Source: Scytonematopsis contorta HA4267-MV1 (GTDB lineage: Bacteria > Cyanobacteriota > Cyanobacteriia > Cyanobacteriales > Nostocaceae). Taken from it: a stretch of 64,000 nucleotides of DNA. Location of the stretch: assembly GCA_019359035.1 (NCBI GenBank), contig JAHHIC010000084.1:62001-126000 (forward strand), read 5' to 3'. Made by a program: the position numbers and the translations under genes. This document shows, piece by piece, positions 56,324 to 64,000 of this stretch (the stretch's first letter is position 1; each line of letters begins with the position of its first letter). The notes beneath the pieces are model-generated. The model saw only the letters and a program-made list of their open reading frames with translations. It searched no databases and was not told where the DNA came from.

Positions 56324-56718
56324 CTAGGAGGCTTTCGCAAAATATGGATTCACCTCTGTGTTAATAACGGAATTTTGAGGTATTTTGACAGTAAATTTTG
56401 TCTCAACTCCGACTTTGCTCGATACAAAAATTTCTCCTTGATGTACCTCCACACATTTTTTCACAACAGCTAATCCCAGTCCACTACCAACTATATTTTC
56501 AATATTTTGACCTCGATAAAATGGTTCGTAAATCTTCTCTATGTCTTCTACAGGAATACCTATTCCTTCATCTTTAACATAAAAAAAGTCGCGTCAGGTT
56601 CACAATTTAATATTAAGTATACTGTTCCTTTACTAGGTGAATACTTGATAGTATTCAATAGCAAATTACTCAAGATTGAGTAGAGTAATTTTTCATCTAA
56701 ACTATAATAAAACTGGCT
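56324..56718 (-). pseudogene. Frameshifted relic of a sensor histidine kinase (ATPase domain)
   Basis: On the minus strand, frame-by-frame translation gives an N-box-like 'ILSNLLLNTIKYSPS', then after a run of seven T a shift to 'VKDEGIGIP', 'IYEPFYRGQNI', 'GSGLGLAVVKKCVE' and 'FTVKIPQ'. The N-terminal HisKA domain is missing, and a stop codon precedes the remnant. Only the ATPase domain, split by a -1/+1 shift at 56581-56587, is left. It cannot make a kinase. Confidence 0.8.
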
Positions 56719-56794
56719 TTACGGTAACAGAGAAAATTATTTGTTCCAGAATTCAGGTGACTGAGGAACTATTAAATTAGAAAACCAAGAAAAC

Positions 56795-56902
56795 CCCACC
56801 TCCAACAACCTCCCCCCAAGGCTACCGTGAACGCAATGACAGGTTAATTCCGACTTGTGTGTACACGGTAGCCCCCCAAGAGGGGTAGGGGGTTAGGTCT
56901 AT
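56795..56902. repeat. GC-rich interspersed repeat with inverted arms
   Basis: Family member with a TCCCCCCAAGGCTACCGTG left arm and a CACGGTAGCCCCCCAAGAGG right arm, with the GTAGGGGGTTAGGTCT terminus. It lies directly after the stop of the acyltransferase gene. Confidence 0.7.
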
Positions 56903-56903
56903 A

Positions 56904-58034
56904 TTATTTTTGTTTAAGCTTACGTAATTTTTGGCGGATATACATAGGCAAGAATCCCAATAAAAAAGAAATAGCTGTATGCGGATATAAACGAATATTA
57001 TAGTAATCGCGTTTGTCCATTTTCCAGTTATCGTACCAAGCATGGTCAGTCATGAGATTAATCTCATCAATATTATCCGACTCGCAAGCTGATTTAACTA
57101 CCTGTTCCATAAGTATACTTCCAGGAGAACATTTAGAGTAGTTTGGGTCATAAGCGAGCTTCCAAACAAGAATCACACGCTTTAACCTAACAGCTAAATT
57201 AATCGCAATTACTTTACCTTCAGCCTCAAGAATATGCCATTCTAATAAACCTGCTTCTAACAAACGAGACGTTAAACTTTTATAGAAAAAGATATCAGCG
57301 AGTGAATCACAGATTGCCGTTCCCGTACTACCTTTCCAGCTTCTTACTTCTACATCTATTAATTCAGACAAAAATTTTACATCAGCATTGTCTTTCGTAA
57401 GTAAACTTATTTTCACACCTGTTAGCTGATGAAGCTTTTTTGCTGCTTTGTTGAGATTGCTTCTAAAATTACTGCTGAGATTGGCTCGGTATTGTTCAAA
57501 ACTGTCTGTGATTTTTAAATAAGCTCCTACACTATCAAATTCTTTTACGAGAGTGACATTCGGTAAATTTTCTAAAACTACGATAGTTGGTGAGTTATCA
57601 GGTAATCTTTCTAATCTTATGCCAATTAAATTAGAATAAGATTTTTTGGCAGCATCAATCAAAGTTGGAATTACTATATTTTCCAACCCTTTCTTAGCCA
57701 ATATATCAATTGAACATGATTGGGTAGAGTTACGTGTCAGCAGTAAAATAAATTCAAACCCTAAGAAATACTTGGGGGTCACAATTAATGGCATCACACC
57801 TACTAACTCTGAACCTTGATAAGCAAATAAACAAATCCATGATTCCGTTGCTTGCAAGTAATGTTCAAAATATGAAGATACCCAAGCATAGGAAGACATT
57901 GGTAGTTGCTGAGTTGCTTCAAAAGCAAGACGATTCCAAGAATCAGCATGACATTGAAGTTTATCAAAGTCTTTAACTATTTGTATTTGCAGTTTTTGTT
58001 TATTAAATAGGTTTGGTTTTGTTATTACTGTCAT
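56904..58034 (-). CDS. CelD/FemAB-like GNAT acetyltransferase, probably for polysaccharide
   Basis: Protein of 376 residues from 58034 (MTVITKPNLF); ATG at 58064 is also possible. It has two GNAT-type halves: 'SWICLFAYQGSELVGVMPLIV' in the first and 'GLLEWHILEAEGKVIAINLAVRLKRVILVWKLAYDP' in the second. The spacing resembles the CelD/BcsL and FemAB group that adds acyl or amino-acyl groups to polysaccharides and envelope components. It neighbours the Wzc-like gene across the pseudogene, so exopolysaccharide modification is plausible. The substrate is not identified. Confidence 0.72.
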   Translation of the reverse strand: MTVITKPNLFNKQKLQIQIVKDFDKLQCHADSWNRLAFEATQQLPMSSYAWVSSYFEHYLQATESWICLFAYQGSELVGVMPLIVTPKYFLGFEFILLLTRNSTQSCSIDILAKKGLENIVIPTLIDAAKKSYSNLIGIRLERLPDNSPTIVVLENLPNVTLVKEFDSVGAYLKITDSFEQYRANLSSNFRSNLNKAAKKLHQLTGVKISLLTKDNADVKFLSELIDVEVRSWKGSTGTAICDSLADIFFYKSLTSRLLEAGLLEWHILEAEGKVIAINLAVRLKRVILVWKLAYDPNYSKCSPGSILMEQVVKSACESDNIDEINLMTDHAWYDNWKMDKRDYYNIRLYPHTAISFLLGFLPMYIRQKLRKLKQK

Positions 58035-58064
58035 TGTTTTAAAGTTTTTTTGGTAGTACTGCAC

Positions 58065-58395
58065 ATGAAAAATCTCGCGATGTGATATTAATCCATCGCA
58101 TTATTCGTAACATCTGTGCCAATAAAATTAGCTCAGTAAGTAAATTACTTTAGTGCTTTACACACAAGTAGTTTTTTAAGTGTTTACTCTTAGATATAAC
58201 TTTAGTTAGTGTAAAAACTTACGTATAAAAAAGCAACTAAATTTGATTTTTTTTATAGACACATTACATTTCTATAAATGTTCAGTAAGCCTTTATTTAG
58301 CTGAAAGTACTTATTTTATAGGCTTTTCATCATTGCTCAGCAAAATATATTATGAGATTTGAGTAAAGACATCTTCTGTGGATAGGATAGAGGCT
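58065..58395. other. AT-rich intergenic region, no gene supported
   Basis: About 330 bp of AT-rich sequence upstream of the acyltransferase. No repeats or RNA gene recognised; probable promoter region. Confidence 0.35.
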
Positions 58396-58442
58396 TTAAT
58401 TCCCCCCTTCCCTCGTAGGGAAGGGGGGTAGGGGGGTTAGGT
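58396..58442. repeat. GC-rich interspersed repeat forming a gene 3' end
   Basis: Copy of the family with CCCTTCCCTCGTAGGGAAGGG core and GGGGGGTTAGGTCT end. It supplies the final codons and stop of the phosphodiester glycosidase gene on the minus strand. Confidence 0.8.
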
Positions 58443-59352
58443 CTGTATGTAAATTTGCGTTTATTGGCACAGCGTAAAACCCCAAATGGTTAGCAACAGG
58501 ACGCTCACGCATAGGAATCTTAGTATGAATGGGAGCATTTAGAACGCTTATACCATTATTTGTTGCCATGACTAAGGTTGCAGACCCACCACCGTCTAGA
58601 CCAATTGCTGTCTGGGCACCCAAAGAAGCAATAAACTTTGCTAACTCAGCATTGGTAAGTCCTTCGCTGTATTCGGGTTGTTTACCATCAACAACTATTA
58701 GCCATAATTTTTTGTTTTCTTTGTCAATCGCTGCTGCGACACGAGCGTAAGGTTTATCGTCCTTAGATTTTATTATTAGGGGTTGCCCATCTTTGACTAA
58801 AATTTCACGACCAGCAACTCCGCTGATTGTATCTTCGGAACACTTAGTACTAACTAAAATTTGGATACGATTGTTTTGTGAAATGCAAAATACAGGCCAT
58901 GTTTCTCTTGGTTGTGCGTAGCGATTTCCGTCGGAAATTGCTTCTCCTATTGGGTAGCTGGGGTCTCCACTGTAAGGGTAGTAGTCCCAAGGCGTTTTTT
59001 CTCTAAAATGCTGGAAGTAACTGGCATTCAGCGCCAATTGTAACTTAAATTCTCCCAAAAATTCGGAAGCTGTCCGCGCTTTTGTTCCTTTACCTTTCGT
59101 TCCGGGGGTGACAAAAGCCTTTATTCCTGATGTTGCCAAATCAATAGCGACAACATGAATCATTACTGGACGGGGTATAGAAACTGCATTTCGCTGGTAA
59201 ATAATACCTTGAAACAGCATTTTTTCTCTAATCGTTCCCATTGGACGAAGAAAATGCTGTCTACCATGTAGTAGCAGTGGTATAAATAGAAGACTAATTC
59301 CCAAAGCTGATAATAATTTTATTATATAATTCTTTTTACGTTGATTATTCAT
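58396..59352 (-). CDS. Phosphodiester glycosidase (NAGPA-type) family protein
   Basis: Exported protein of 318 residues with an N-terminal anchor (about 10-28). The phosphodiester glycosidase domain is recognised by 'ALNASYFQ', 'RVAAAIDKENKKLWLIVVDG', 'GLTNAELAKFIASLGAQTAIGLDGGGSATLV' and the terminal 'RPVANHLGFY', with the catalytic-type Asp-Gly-Gly-Gly. The family includes the uncovering enzyme of mannose-6-phosphate sorting and proteins linked to exopolysaccharides. The last 15 residues (DLTPLPPFPTREGGN) and the stop are encoded by a GC-rich interspersed repeat, so the natural end was probably nearer to 'VPINAN'. Confidence 0.85.
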   Translation of the reverse strand: MNNQRKKNYIIKLLSALGISLLFIPLLLHGRQHFLRPMGTIREKMLFQGIIYQRNAVSIPRPVMIHVVAIDLATSGIKAFVTPGTKGKGTKARTASEFLGEFKLQLALNASYFQHFREKTPWDYYPYSGDPSYPIGEAISDGNRYAQPRETWPVFCISQNNRIQILVSTKCSEDTISGVAGREILVKDGQPLIIKSKDDKPYARVAAAIDKENKKLWLIVVDGKQPEYSEGLTNAELAKFIASLGAQTAIGLDGGGSATLVMATNNGISVLNAPIHTKIPMRERPVANHLGFYAVPINANLHTDLTPLPPFPTREGGN

Positions 59353-59406
59353 CTGGTACTTTCTGATACTTTCTGATATTTTTAATAATTTTAGATTTTC
59401 TTAATT

Positions 59407-60234
59407 ATGAACGCTTCTTCAAAACGGAATTTTTCTCACAAAAATTTACGTAACCAATCTTTTAAAGGAAAAAACCTTAATCAAGCTGATTTTAGTAAGA
59501 CAGATATTAGAGGTTGTGATTTTAGTCAAGCGTCACTACAGGGAGCTAATTTCCAGAATGTCATCGCTGGTCAGCCTTTAACTAAATTACTTATATCAAT
59601 CTTCTTTTCTATAATAATCTTTGTTTTGACTTTCCATAGTCACAGTCAAATGATATTCGCTGTTTTGGGTCTTACTCCAGAAAACTCAACTTGGTCTTAC
59701 AGTATTGCCTTATTTACAAGCTTGGGTGTTGCGGGAATCGCTGTAGCCATTAGAGCAACTATTATTTCATCTATTCTACAACGTATAGCAACAATAATTT
59801 CAGCAGCAGCTTCCAGTGCTTTGTTAGGATTTTTTTATGGGGGAACAGCTTTTGGTGTAGAAAATCCACAAGTAGCAGTGACTTCAGCATTAATTTCCGC
59901 AGTGTCGATGGCTACTATAAGTCTTTATTATACTCAAGGTTTAGTTCTAGTACTAATAACTGTTGCAGGTACTGTTGCGGCCTATGGGTTTACTTTTATG
60001 ATGATAACCGTCGCAAGTGCTTTTTTAAGTACGCAAAATCTAGTTAAAGGAATTATTTGGGCTTTTTTGTCATTAGGTTCAATTGTTGCTACCATTATTA
60101 CCCTAAAAGAAACTATAAAAGAGATTACTCTTTTTGGTACAACATCTTTTCGAGGTGCTGACTTGACAAATGCTAATTTTGATAAGGCAAAATTAAGCAA
60201 CACAGACTTTTCTGGTGCAATCAAGAACTTTTAA
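59407..60234 (+). CDS. Pentapeptide-repeat protein with central membrane domain
   Basis: Protein of 275 residues. Pentapeptide repeats of the A(D/N)LxF/ADFSx kind occur near the N-terminus (about 20-48: ADFSK, CDFSQ, ASLQG, ANFQN). The middle (about 57-240) holds about six membrane helices. Pentapeptides return at the C-terminus (about 250-272: ADLTN, ANFDK, TDFSG). This sandwich form suggests that the two repeat blocks fold together on one side of the membrane. Function unknown. Convergent with ftsH across a palindromic terminator-like sequence. Confidence 0.8.
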   Translation: MNASSKRNFSHKNLRNQSFKGKNLNQADFSKTDIRGCDFSQASLQGANFQNVIAGQPLTKLLISIFFSIIIFVLTFHSHSQMIFAVLGLTPENSTWSYSIALFTSLGVAGIAVAIRATIISSILQRIATIISAAASSALLGFFYGGTAFGVENPQVAVTSALISAVSMATISLYYTQGLVLVLITVAGTVAAYGFTFMMITVASAFLSTQNLVKGIIWAFLSLGSIVATIITLKETIKEITLFGTTSFRGADLTNANFDKAKLSNTDFSGAIKNF

Positions 60235-60241
60235 CAAAAAA

Positions 60242-60267
60242 TAGAGACACGATTAATCGTGTCTCTA
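60242..60267. terminator. GAGACACGATT palindrome between convergent genes
   Basis: A perfect palindrome with half-site TAGAGACACGATT. Compared with the GAGACGCGA copies, both arms carry matching changes (GC to AC and GC to GT), so pairing is retained. Located between the pentapeptide gene and ftsH, it is probably a bidirectional terminator. Confidence 0.65.
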
Positions 60268-60298
60268 AAGGGTTATGCAAATAGAAAAACTATTTTAA

Positions 60299-62179
60299 CT
60301 AAGCTACAGAATAAGCAGCCTTGTCTACAGGTTGTACACGACTCAACATACTGTATAACTTCTCCCCTTCGATAACTTCTGTTTCCAACAATTGGGTGGA
60401 AATTTCTTCAAGTAAATCTCGATTTTGTTTCAAAATTTCCAAAGCATGTTCGTGAGCTTTTTCCACAATTTCTTTGACTTCGCTATCAATAGAAGAAGCC
60501 GTATCTTCACTCACCATACGACGAGGATTAGGAGAACCGTTACCCAAGAACATAGCCTGTTGTCCTTGTTGATAAGCCAATGGTCCCAAAACTTTGCTCA
60601 TACCGTAGGATGTTACCATTCGTTCAGCTAAATCTGTTGCGCGTTGCAAATCGTTGGAAGCACCTGTGGTAATACTACCAAATATAACCTCCTCCGCAGA
60701 ACGTCCTCCCAGCAAAGTCGCTATTTGACCTCGCAACTCTTCTTCATTCATCAAAAAGCGGTCTTCTGTTGGCAATTGCAAGGTATAACCTAATGCTGCC
60801 ATACCACGGGGAATAATAGAAATCTTCTCTACCCGACCGCTTCCAGGCATTAATGCTCCAACCATTGCGTGACCGACTTCGTGATAAGCAACAATTTTTT
60901 TCTCAGTATCGCTTAACACTCTGCTCTTTTTCTCTAACCCTGCTACCACACGTTCGATAGCTTCCGCAAAGTCTTCTTGAGCAACAGTTTGACGTTGATT
61001 TCGTGCTGCTAATAATGCCGCTTCGTTAACCAAGTTAGCCAAATCAGCACCCGCAAAACCAGGGGTTCTGGTAGCAATCGCCTTTAAATTTACATCATCT
61101 CCGAGTTTGACCTTCAAGGAGTGAATTTTAAGAATTGCCTCACGACCAGATAAATCGGGACGGTCTACTAATACCTGACGGTCAAAGCGACCGGGACGTA
61201 ACAAAGCAGGGTCAAGAGTTTCAGGACGGTTGGTTGCAGCTAAGACAATCACTGTTGCATCACCAGCAGCAAAGCCATCCATTTCCGTCAGTAACTGGTT
61301 GAGGGTTTGTTCCCGTTCATCGTTACCACCATAAAAACCACCACTGCTACGAGATTTACCGATAGCATCTAACTCATCTATAAATACGATACAAGGAGCT
61401 TGTTTCTTCGCTTGGTCAAATAAATCCCGCACCCGTGACGAACCCACACCAACAAACATTTCCACAAACTCTGAACCAGAAATGCTAAAGAAAGGAACTC
61501 CAGCTTCCCCAGCAACAGCTTTTGCTAACAGAGTTTTACCTGTACCGGGAGGTCCAACCAATAACACACCTTTAGGAATTCTTGCTCCGATTTCGGTAAA
61601 GCGTCCCGGAGTCTTGAGAAAATCTACGATTTCCACTAACTCAGTTTTAGCTTCTTCCACTCCAGCAACATCAACAAAGGTAATTTTTTCAGATTCACCT
61701 TCTACATATACTTTAGCTTTGCTTTTACCGATAGAAAGCACACCTTGAGCACCACCGCCACCACCGCGAGATATAAAAAACTGCCAAATTGCGACAAAAA
61801 TCAGTGGTGGAACAACCCAATTAATCACAGTCGAAAACCAATTATTTTTAGGAGGAGGTGTAGCAGCGAACTCAATACCCTTTTCCTCTAAAAGCTTCGG
61901 CAATTCTAAATCAAAAATTGGTGTAGTAGCGAATACCGCACCCTGTTCCCCGTTTTCACCTTTTAACTGGTAACGAATTTGATTTTGCCCAACAGAAACA
62001 CGACTAACATCTCCTGACTTCACCTGATGAATAAATAAACTATAGGGAACCCCCGCAGGACCAGAGGGTAATAAAATGGGTAAAACCAAATTTAAAAGCA
62101 GGAATAATCCTGATACACCCAACAATACCTTAGCAATGATACGTCCACGAGGTTGCTTAGGCTGTTGCTTAATCGCCAT
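60299..62179 (-). CDS. ftsH: ATP-dependent zinc metalloprotease FtsH
   Basis: Membrane AAA protease of 626 residues. Two membrane helices (about 15-36 and about 104-122) flank a small lumenal or periplasmic domain. The AAA module has [10 protein letters not shown] (Walker A), FIDELDAIG (Walker B) and the arginine-finger region [19 protein letters not shown]. The zinc site is HEVGH, with the later third ligand Asp in 'TDLAERMV'. ATG at 62179 (MAIKQQPKQ) is chosen over a TTG at 62191 because GGTGAT lies well placed upstream. Cyanobacteria carry several FtsH paralogues, some used in D1 turnover; which one this is cannot be judged here. Confidence 0.95.
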   Translation of the reverse strand: MAIKQQPKQPRGRIIAKVLLGVSGLFLLLNLVLPILLPSGPAGVPYSLFIHQVKSGDVSRVSVGQNQIRYQLKGENGEQGAVFATTPIFDLELPKLLEEKGIEFAATPPPKNNWFSTVINWVVPPLIFVAIWQFFISRGGGGGAQGVLSIGKSKAKVYVEGESEKITFVDVAGVEEAKTELVEIVDFLKTPGRFTEIGARIPKGVLLVGPPGTGKTLLAKAVAGEAGVPFFSISGSEFVEMFVGVGSSRVRDLFDQAKKQAPCIVFIDELDAIGKSRSSGGFYGGNDEREQTLNQLLTEMDGFAAGDATVIVLAATNRPETLDPALLRPGRFDRQVLVDRPDLSGREAILKIHSLKVKLGDDVNLKAIATRTPGFAGADLANLVNEAALLAARNQRQTVAQEDFAEAIERVVAGLEKKSRVLSDTEKKIVAYHEVGHAMVGALMPGSGRVEKISIIPRGMAALGYTLQLPTEDRFLMNEEELRGQIATLLGGRSAEEVIFGSITTGASNDLQRATDLAERMVTSYGMSKVLGPLAYQQGQQAMFLGNGSPNPRRMVSEDTASSIDSEVKEIVEKAHEHALEILKQNRDLLEEISTQLLETEVIEGEKLYSMLSRVQPVDKAAYSVA

Positions 62180-62191
62180 AAATATCACCAA

Positions 62192-62783
62192 TCCTTTGAT
62201 TTAAAACTGTCCAGAATCCAATTGTTAACTGTTGACCGTTAACTGTTAGCTGTTACCAGTTAGCAGTTGACTGTCGAGTCGTACTGCTTCTCATAAATTC
62301 TCCTAGATTTAGAAAGCAAAGTTAAAGTTTGTTTTTAAGCTATGTAACTAAACTTAACAATAAAGTTAAGCTTTGTGAATCAAAGGACAAATTCGGATTC
62401 CCGTACTTGAGAAAAGCGGTTACAACGGTTTGAAAGGTTACATCAACGATTTTTTAACAAAGTTTTAGTCAAAATATTTGCACTTTTATGCTAATAAATT
62501 TATCAGTTATTGCCATATACCTATCTTGAAGGAAAAATACACTGTTAAAGTATCAGCAACAGATAGATTGTATCCAGCAATACTTAGATTAATAGAAGAA
62601 TTAGCGCCCTAAAGTACAGAAATGATTATCATTGAGGACAAGAATTTGGCAAAACAGATTTGGTGGCAAATTTGAACGAACTCGTAATTCACCTAAAAGG
62701 ATGGTTTGTCAGCTTACTTGGACTGCATGTAAACTCTGGTTTTAGGATGAGGTTTCCTGACTTAAGAGTTAATTAATCGGACA
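62192..62783. other. Intergenic region upstream of ftsH with a heptamer array
   Basis: About 590 bp. A TTAACTG/TTGACCG heptamer array lies at 62223-62275, between ftsH and its likely promoter. A palindromic AATGATTATCATT at 62621-62633 resembles half of a Fur box, but it lies within other AT-rich sequence and is not called. No gene recognised. Confidence 0.4.
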
Positions 62784-64000
62784 TCATGTGCTAATAGCAA
62801 TCGGATACAGAGGATTCGTCCGGCTTGTTCTTGTGCGGTTGTATTCTTCAAGTACGTTCCGGTAATCGGAGCAGTTGTATCTACCAAAAATTTCCGCAAA
62901 GACATTGGGCATTTTTCTGTATGGAGAAACTCCCAAATCTTGAATCAAAATGTCGAGATATTGATGGAAACGGGTATTAACACCGCACCCACGTGTTGGT
63001 TCAAAATGAATATAGCTTTCTTTCCAATGACGAATATGTTCGATGTCTTGCTCCATCTTTTCGAGCGAGGGCAATTTAAGCTCGCCTTGGAGATAAGCAC
63101 AAAGCCACAACGCTCCTATCTCGACTGCGGGCACATGTAAAAACCCGTGATTGAAACCAGCAAAAGCAAGATTGGGGATGCTTGGATGAATTAAGTGTCG
63201 GTACAGTTGTACGCCATCCTTATCGACCTCTAGCAGTTGCCGATATTTGGAAGGTAAGAAGGGGAAAACTGGAGTCAGCGAGCCTAGAGACAATACAACA
63301 AGGTCACAGAAGATTTCCTCTCCCTGCTCCAACTGAACCCCGTCTTTAGAAAAACTTGATAATTCTCCATGATGCGGTTGTATCATACCCTCAGCGACGA
63401 ACTGATAATAAGACTCTGGTGCTAACGCCACAGACGAGCGCAAATCAGGAAGCAACCTGTGGGTCGGTTGTACAGCTTGTAGTCGGTTAGCAGCAGCTTG
63501 GTCTCGCCCAAAGCCGATATGTTGTATTTGCAGTCGAAAAATTAACTCAATGAAGCTCCAAAAACTGGAGACAATAAAATAGAGACGGCGATGGAGGAAT
63601 TGCTCTGCCACAGTTGGATGTGACCAGGTTGGCATCATAACAGTGTTTACGCGACTAAATAAAGGGTAGCTATAGTGGAGACCCAAAATCTTTTGTGGTA
63701 TTAGCCATCTTGGAGAACGAAACACATGGTGTACCTGCCTACCACGCTGCGCCGCAAATGTAGCCATGTCGATAGCACTTTTCCCAAAACCAACAACCGC
63801 AACACGCTTATCAGTAAATATATTGAGTGATTTGATATCCCGTTCTGTGAAAATTTTACCAGCGAAATTCTCCTGCCCCGGAAAGATTAGGCGATTTTTT
63901 CCCTCAGTGTAGTGACCGATGGAGACTACGACATATCCAAATATCTCTTCGTGAAGCCCGTCTTTGTTCTGGTATCGTATCTGCCAAGCATCCTCTTGTT
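62784..64000 (-). CDS. Flavin-containing monooxygenase-like protein, 5' end outside window
   Basis: The minus-strand frame is open to the end of the window, well past the methionine at 63767, so the gene is cut. About 405 residues are visible. A 'VVVSIGHYTEG' segment and then the NADPH-binding motif VAVVGFGKSAID precede 'FAAQRGRQVHHVFRSPRW', as in flavin monooxygenases and related Baeyer-Villiger enzymes. A later 'DLVVLSLGSLTPVFPFLP' and 'PNLAFAGFN' fit the second dinucleotide fold. It likely oxidises a small organic substrate. The N-terminal FAD motif should lie beyond position 64000. Confidence 0.8.
   Translation of the reverse strand, partial: QEDAWQIRYQNKDGLHEEIFGYVVVSIGHYTEGKNRLIFPGQENFAGKIFTERDIKSLNIFTDKRVAVVGFGKSAIDMATFAAQRGRQVHHVFRSPRWLIPQKILGLHYSYPLFSRVNTVMMPTWSHPTVAEQFLHRRLYFIVSSFWSFIELIFRLQIQHIGFGRDQAAANRLQAVQPTHRLLPDLRSSVALAPESYYQFVAEGMIQPHHGELSSFSKDGVQLEQGEEIFCDLVVLSLGSLTPVFPFLPSKYRQLLEVDKDGVQLYRHLIHPSIPNLAFAGFNHGFLHVPAVEIGALWLCAYLQGELKLPSLEKMEQDIEHIRHWKESYIHFEPTRGCGVNTRFHQYLDILIQDLGVSPYRKMPNVFAEIFGRYNCSDYRNVLEEYNRTRTSRTNPLYPIAIST

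Noticed and set aside
62621-62633. AATGATTATCATT palindrome resembling a Fur box
   Set aside because: Only the 13-bp core matches; the flanks do not fit the 19-bp consensus, and no iron gene is beside it.

Overview
The window is cyanobacterial chromosome, most likely from a filamentous Nostocales-type strain. Marker genes supporting this are a helical carotenoid protein, a pheophorbide a oxygenase-like Rieske protein, an RppA/RppB-type two-component pair, glycolate dehydrogenase subunits, a PEP-CTERM protein and a cyanobacterial-type FtsH. The DNA style agrees: AT-rich intergenic DNA, heptamer short tandem repeats (TTGACTG and CCCCACT types), small GAGACGCGA-type palindromes at gene ends, and a few GCGATCGC (HIP1) octamers. 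Genus cannot be fixed from sequence alone. No rRNA, tRNA, CRISPR array, intact IS element or prophage was seen.

Layout. 0-4.5 kb: tail of a DUF2808 gene, an rppA/rppB-like operon preceded by an 18-bp direct repeat, and an M28 aminopeptidase lipoprotein. 4.9-7.6 kb: glcE-glcF. 8.3-11 kb: a CBS-PAS-HisKA_2 kinase followed by a receiver-kinase hybrid. 11-14 kb: PaO-like oxygenase convergent with a type II NADH dehydrogenase, with a long inverted repeat between them. 14.5-23 kb: a metal/cofactor uptake region with a cobalamin riboswitch and DUF1636 protein, FeoB, an unusual TonB, and exbB-exbD-fecCD permease-ATPase reading away from tonB. 23-27 kb: a cell-wall amidase and uncharacterised proteins. 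27.6-31.3 kb: gcvH and gcvP, the latter carrying an in-frame short-tandem-repeat insertion. 31-38 kb: a membrane Ser/Thr kinase, a TerB-like protein and a class A PBP with a long Arg-rich tail. 37.8-40.5 kb: folK, a Nudix hydrolase, helical carotenoid protein and a Crp-family regulator.

40.5-46 kb holds the most distinctive arrangement: two divergent two-gene sensory operons. One encodes a phosphate-type binding lipoprotein plus a membrane histidine kinase, the other a FIST sensor plus a soluble histidine kinase. The two kinases share a closely similar core, there is no receiver gene beside them, and a 269-bp intergenic region separates them.

46.7-49.4 kb: tsaE, a YvcK/CofD-like gene and ruvC. 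49.6-53.4 kb: secreted or envelope proteins, including a PEP-CTERM protein, a predicted outer-membrane beta-barrel and a secreted partner. 54-60 kb: an exopolysaccharide-like set (Wzz/BY-kinase, CelD/FemAB-like acyltransferase, phosphodiester glycosidase), a frameshifted kinase relic and a pentapeptide-repeat membrane protein. 60-64 kb: ftsH and a flavin monooxygenase that runs off the right edge.

How the parts connect: glcE/glcF and gcvH/gcvP are two steps of photorespiration at separate loci. TonB-ExbB-ExbD would energise outer-membrane uptake feeding the FecCD-type ABC system and FeoB. Repeats are unusually intimate with genes here: they supply stop codons (exbD, terB, tsaE), C-terminal residues (phosphodiester glycosidase, tsaE), a 5' leader (gene at 52711) and an internal protein segment (gcvP).
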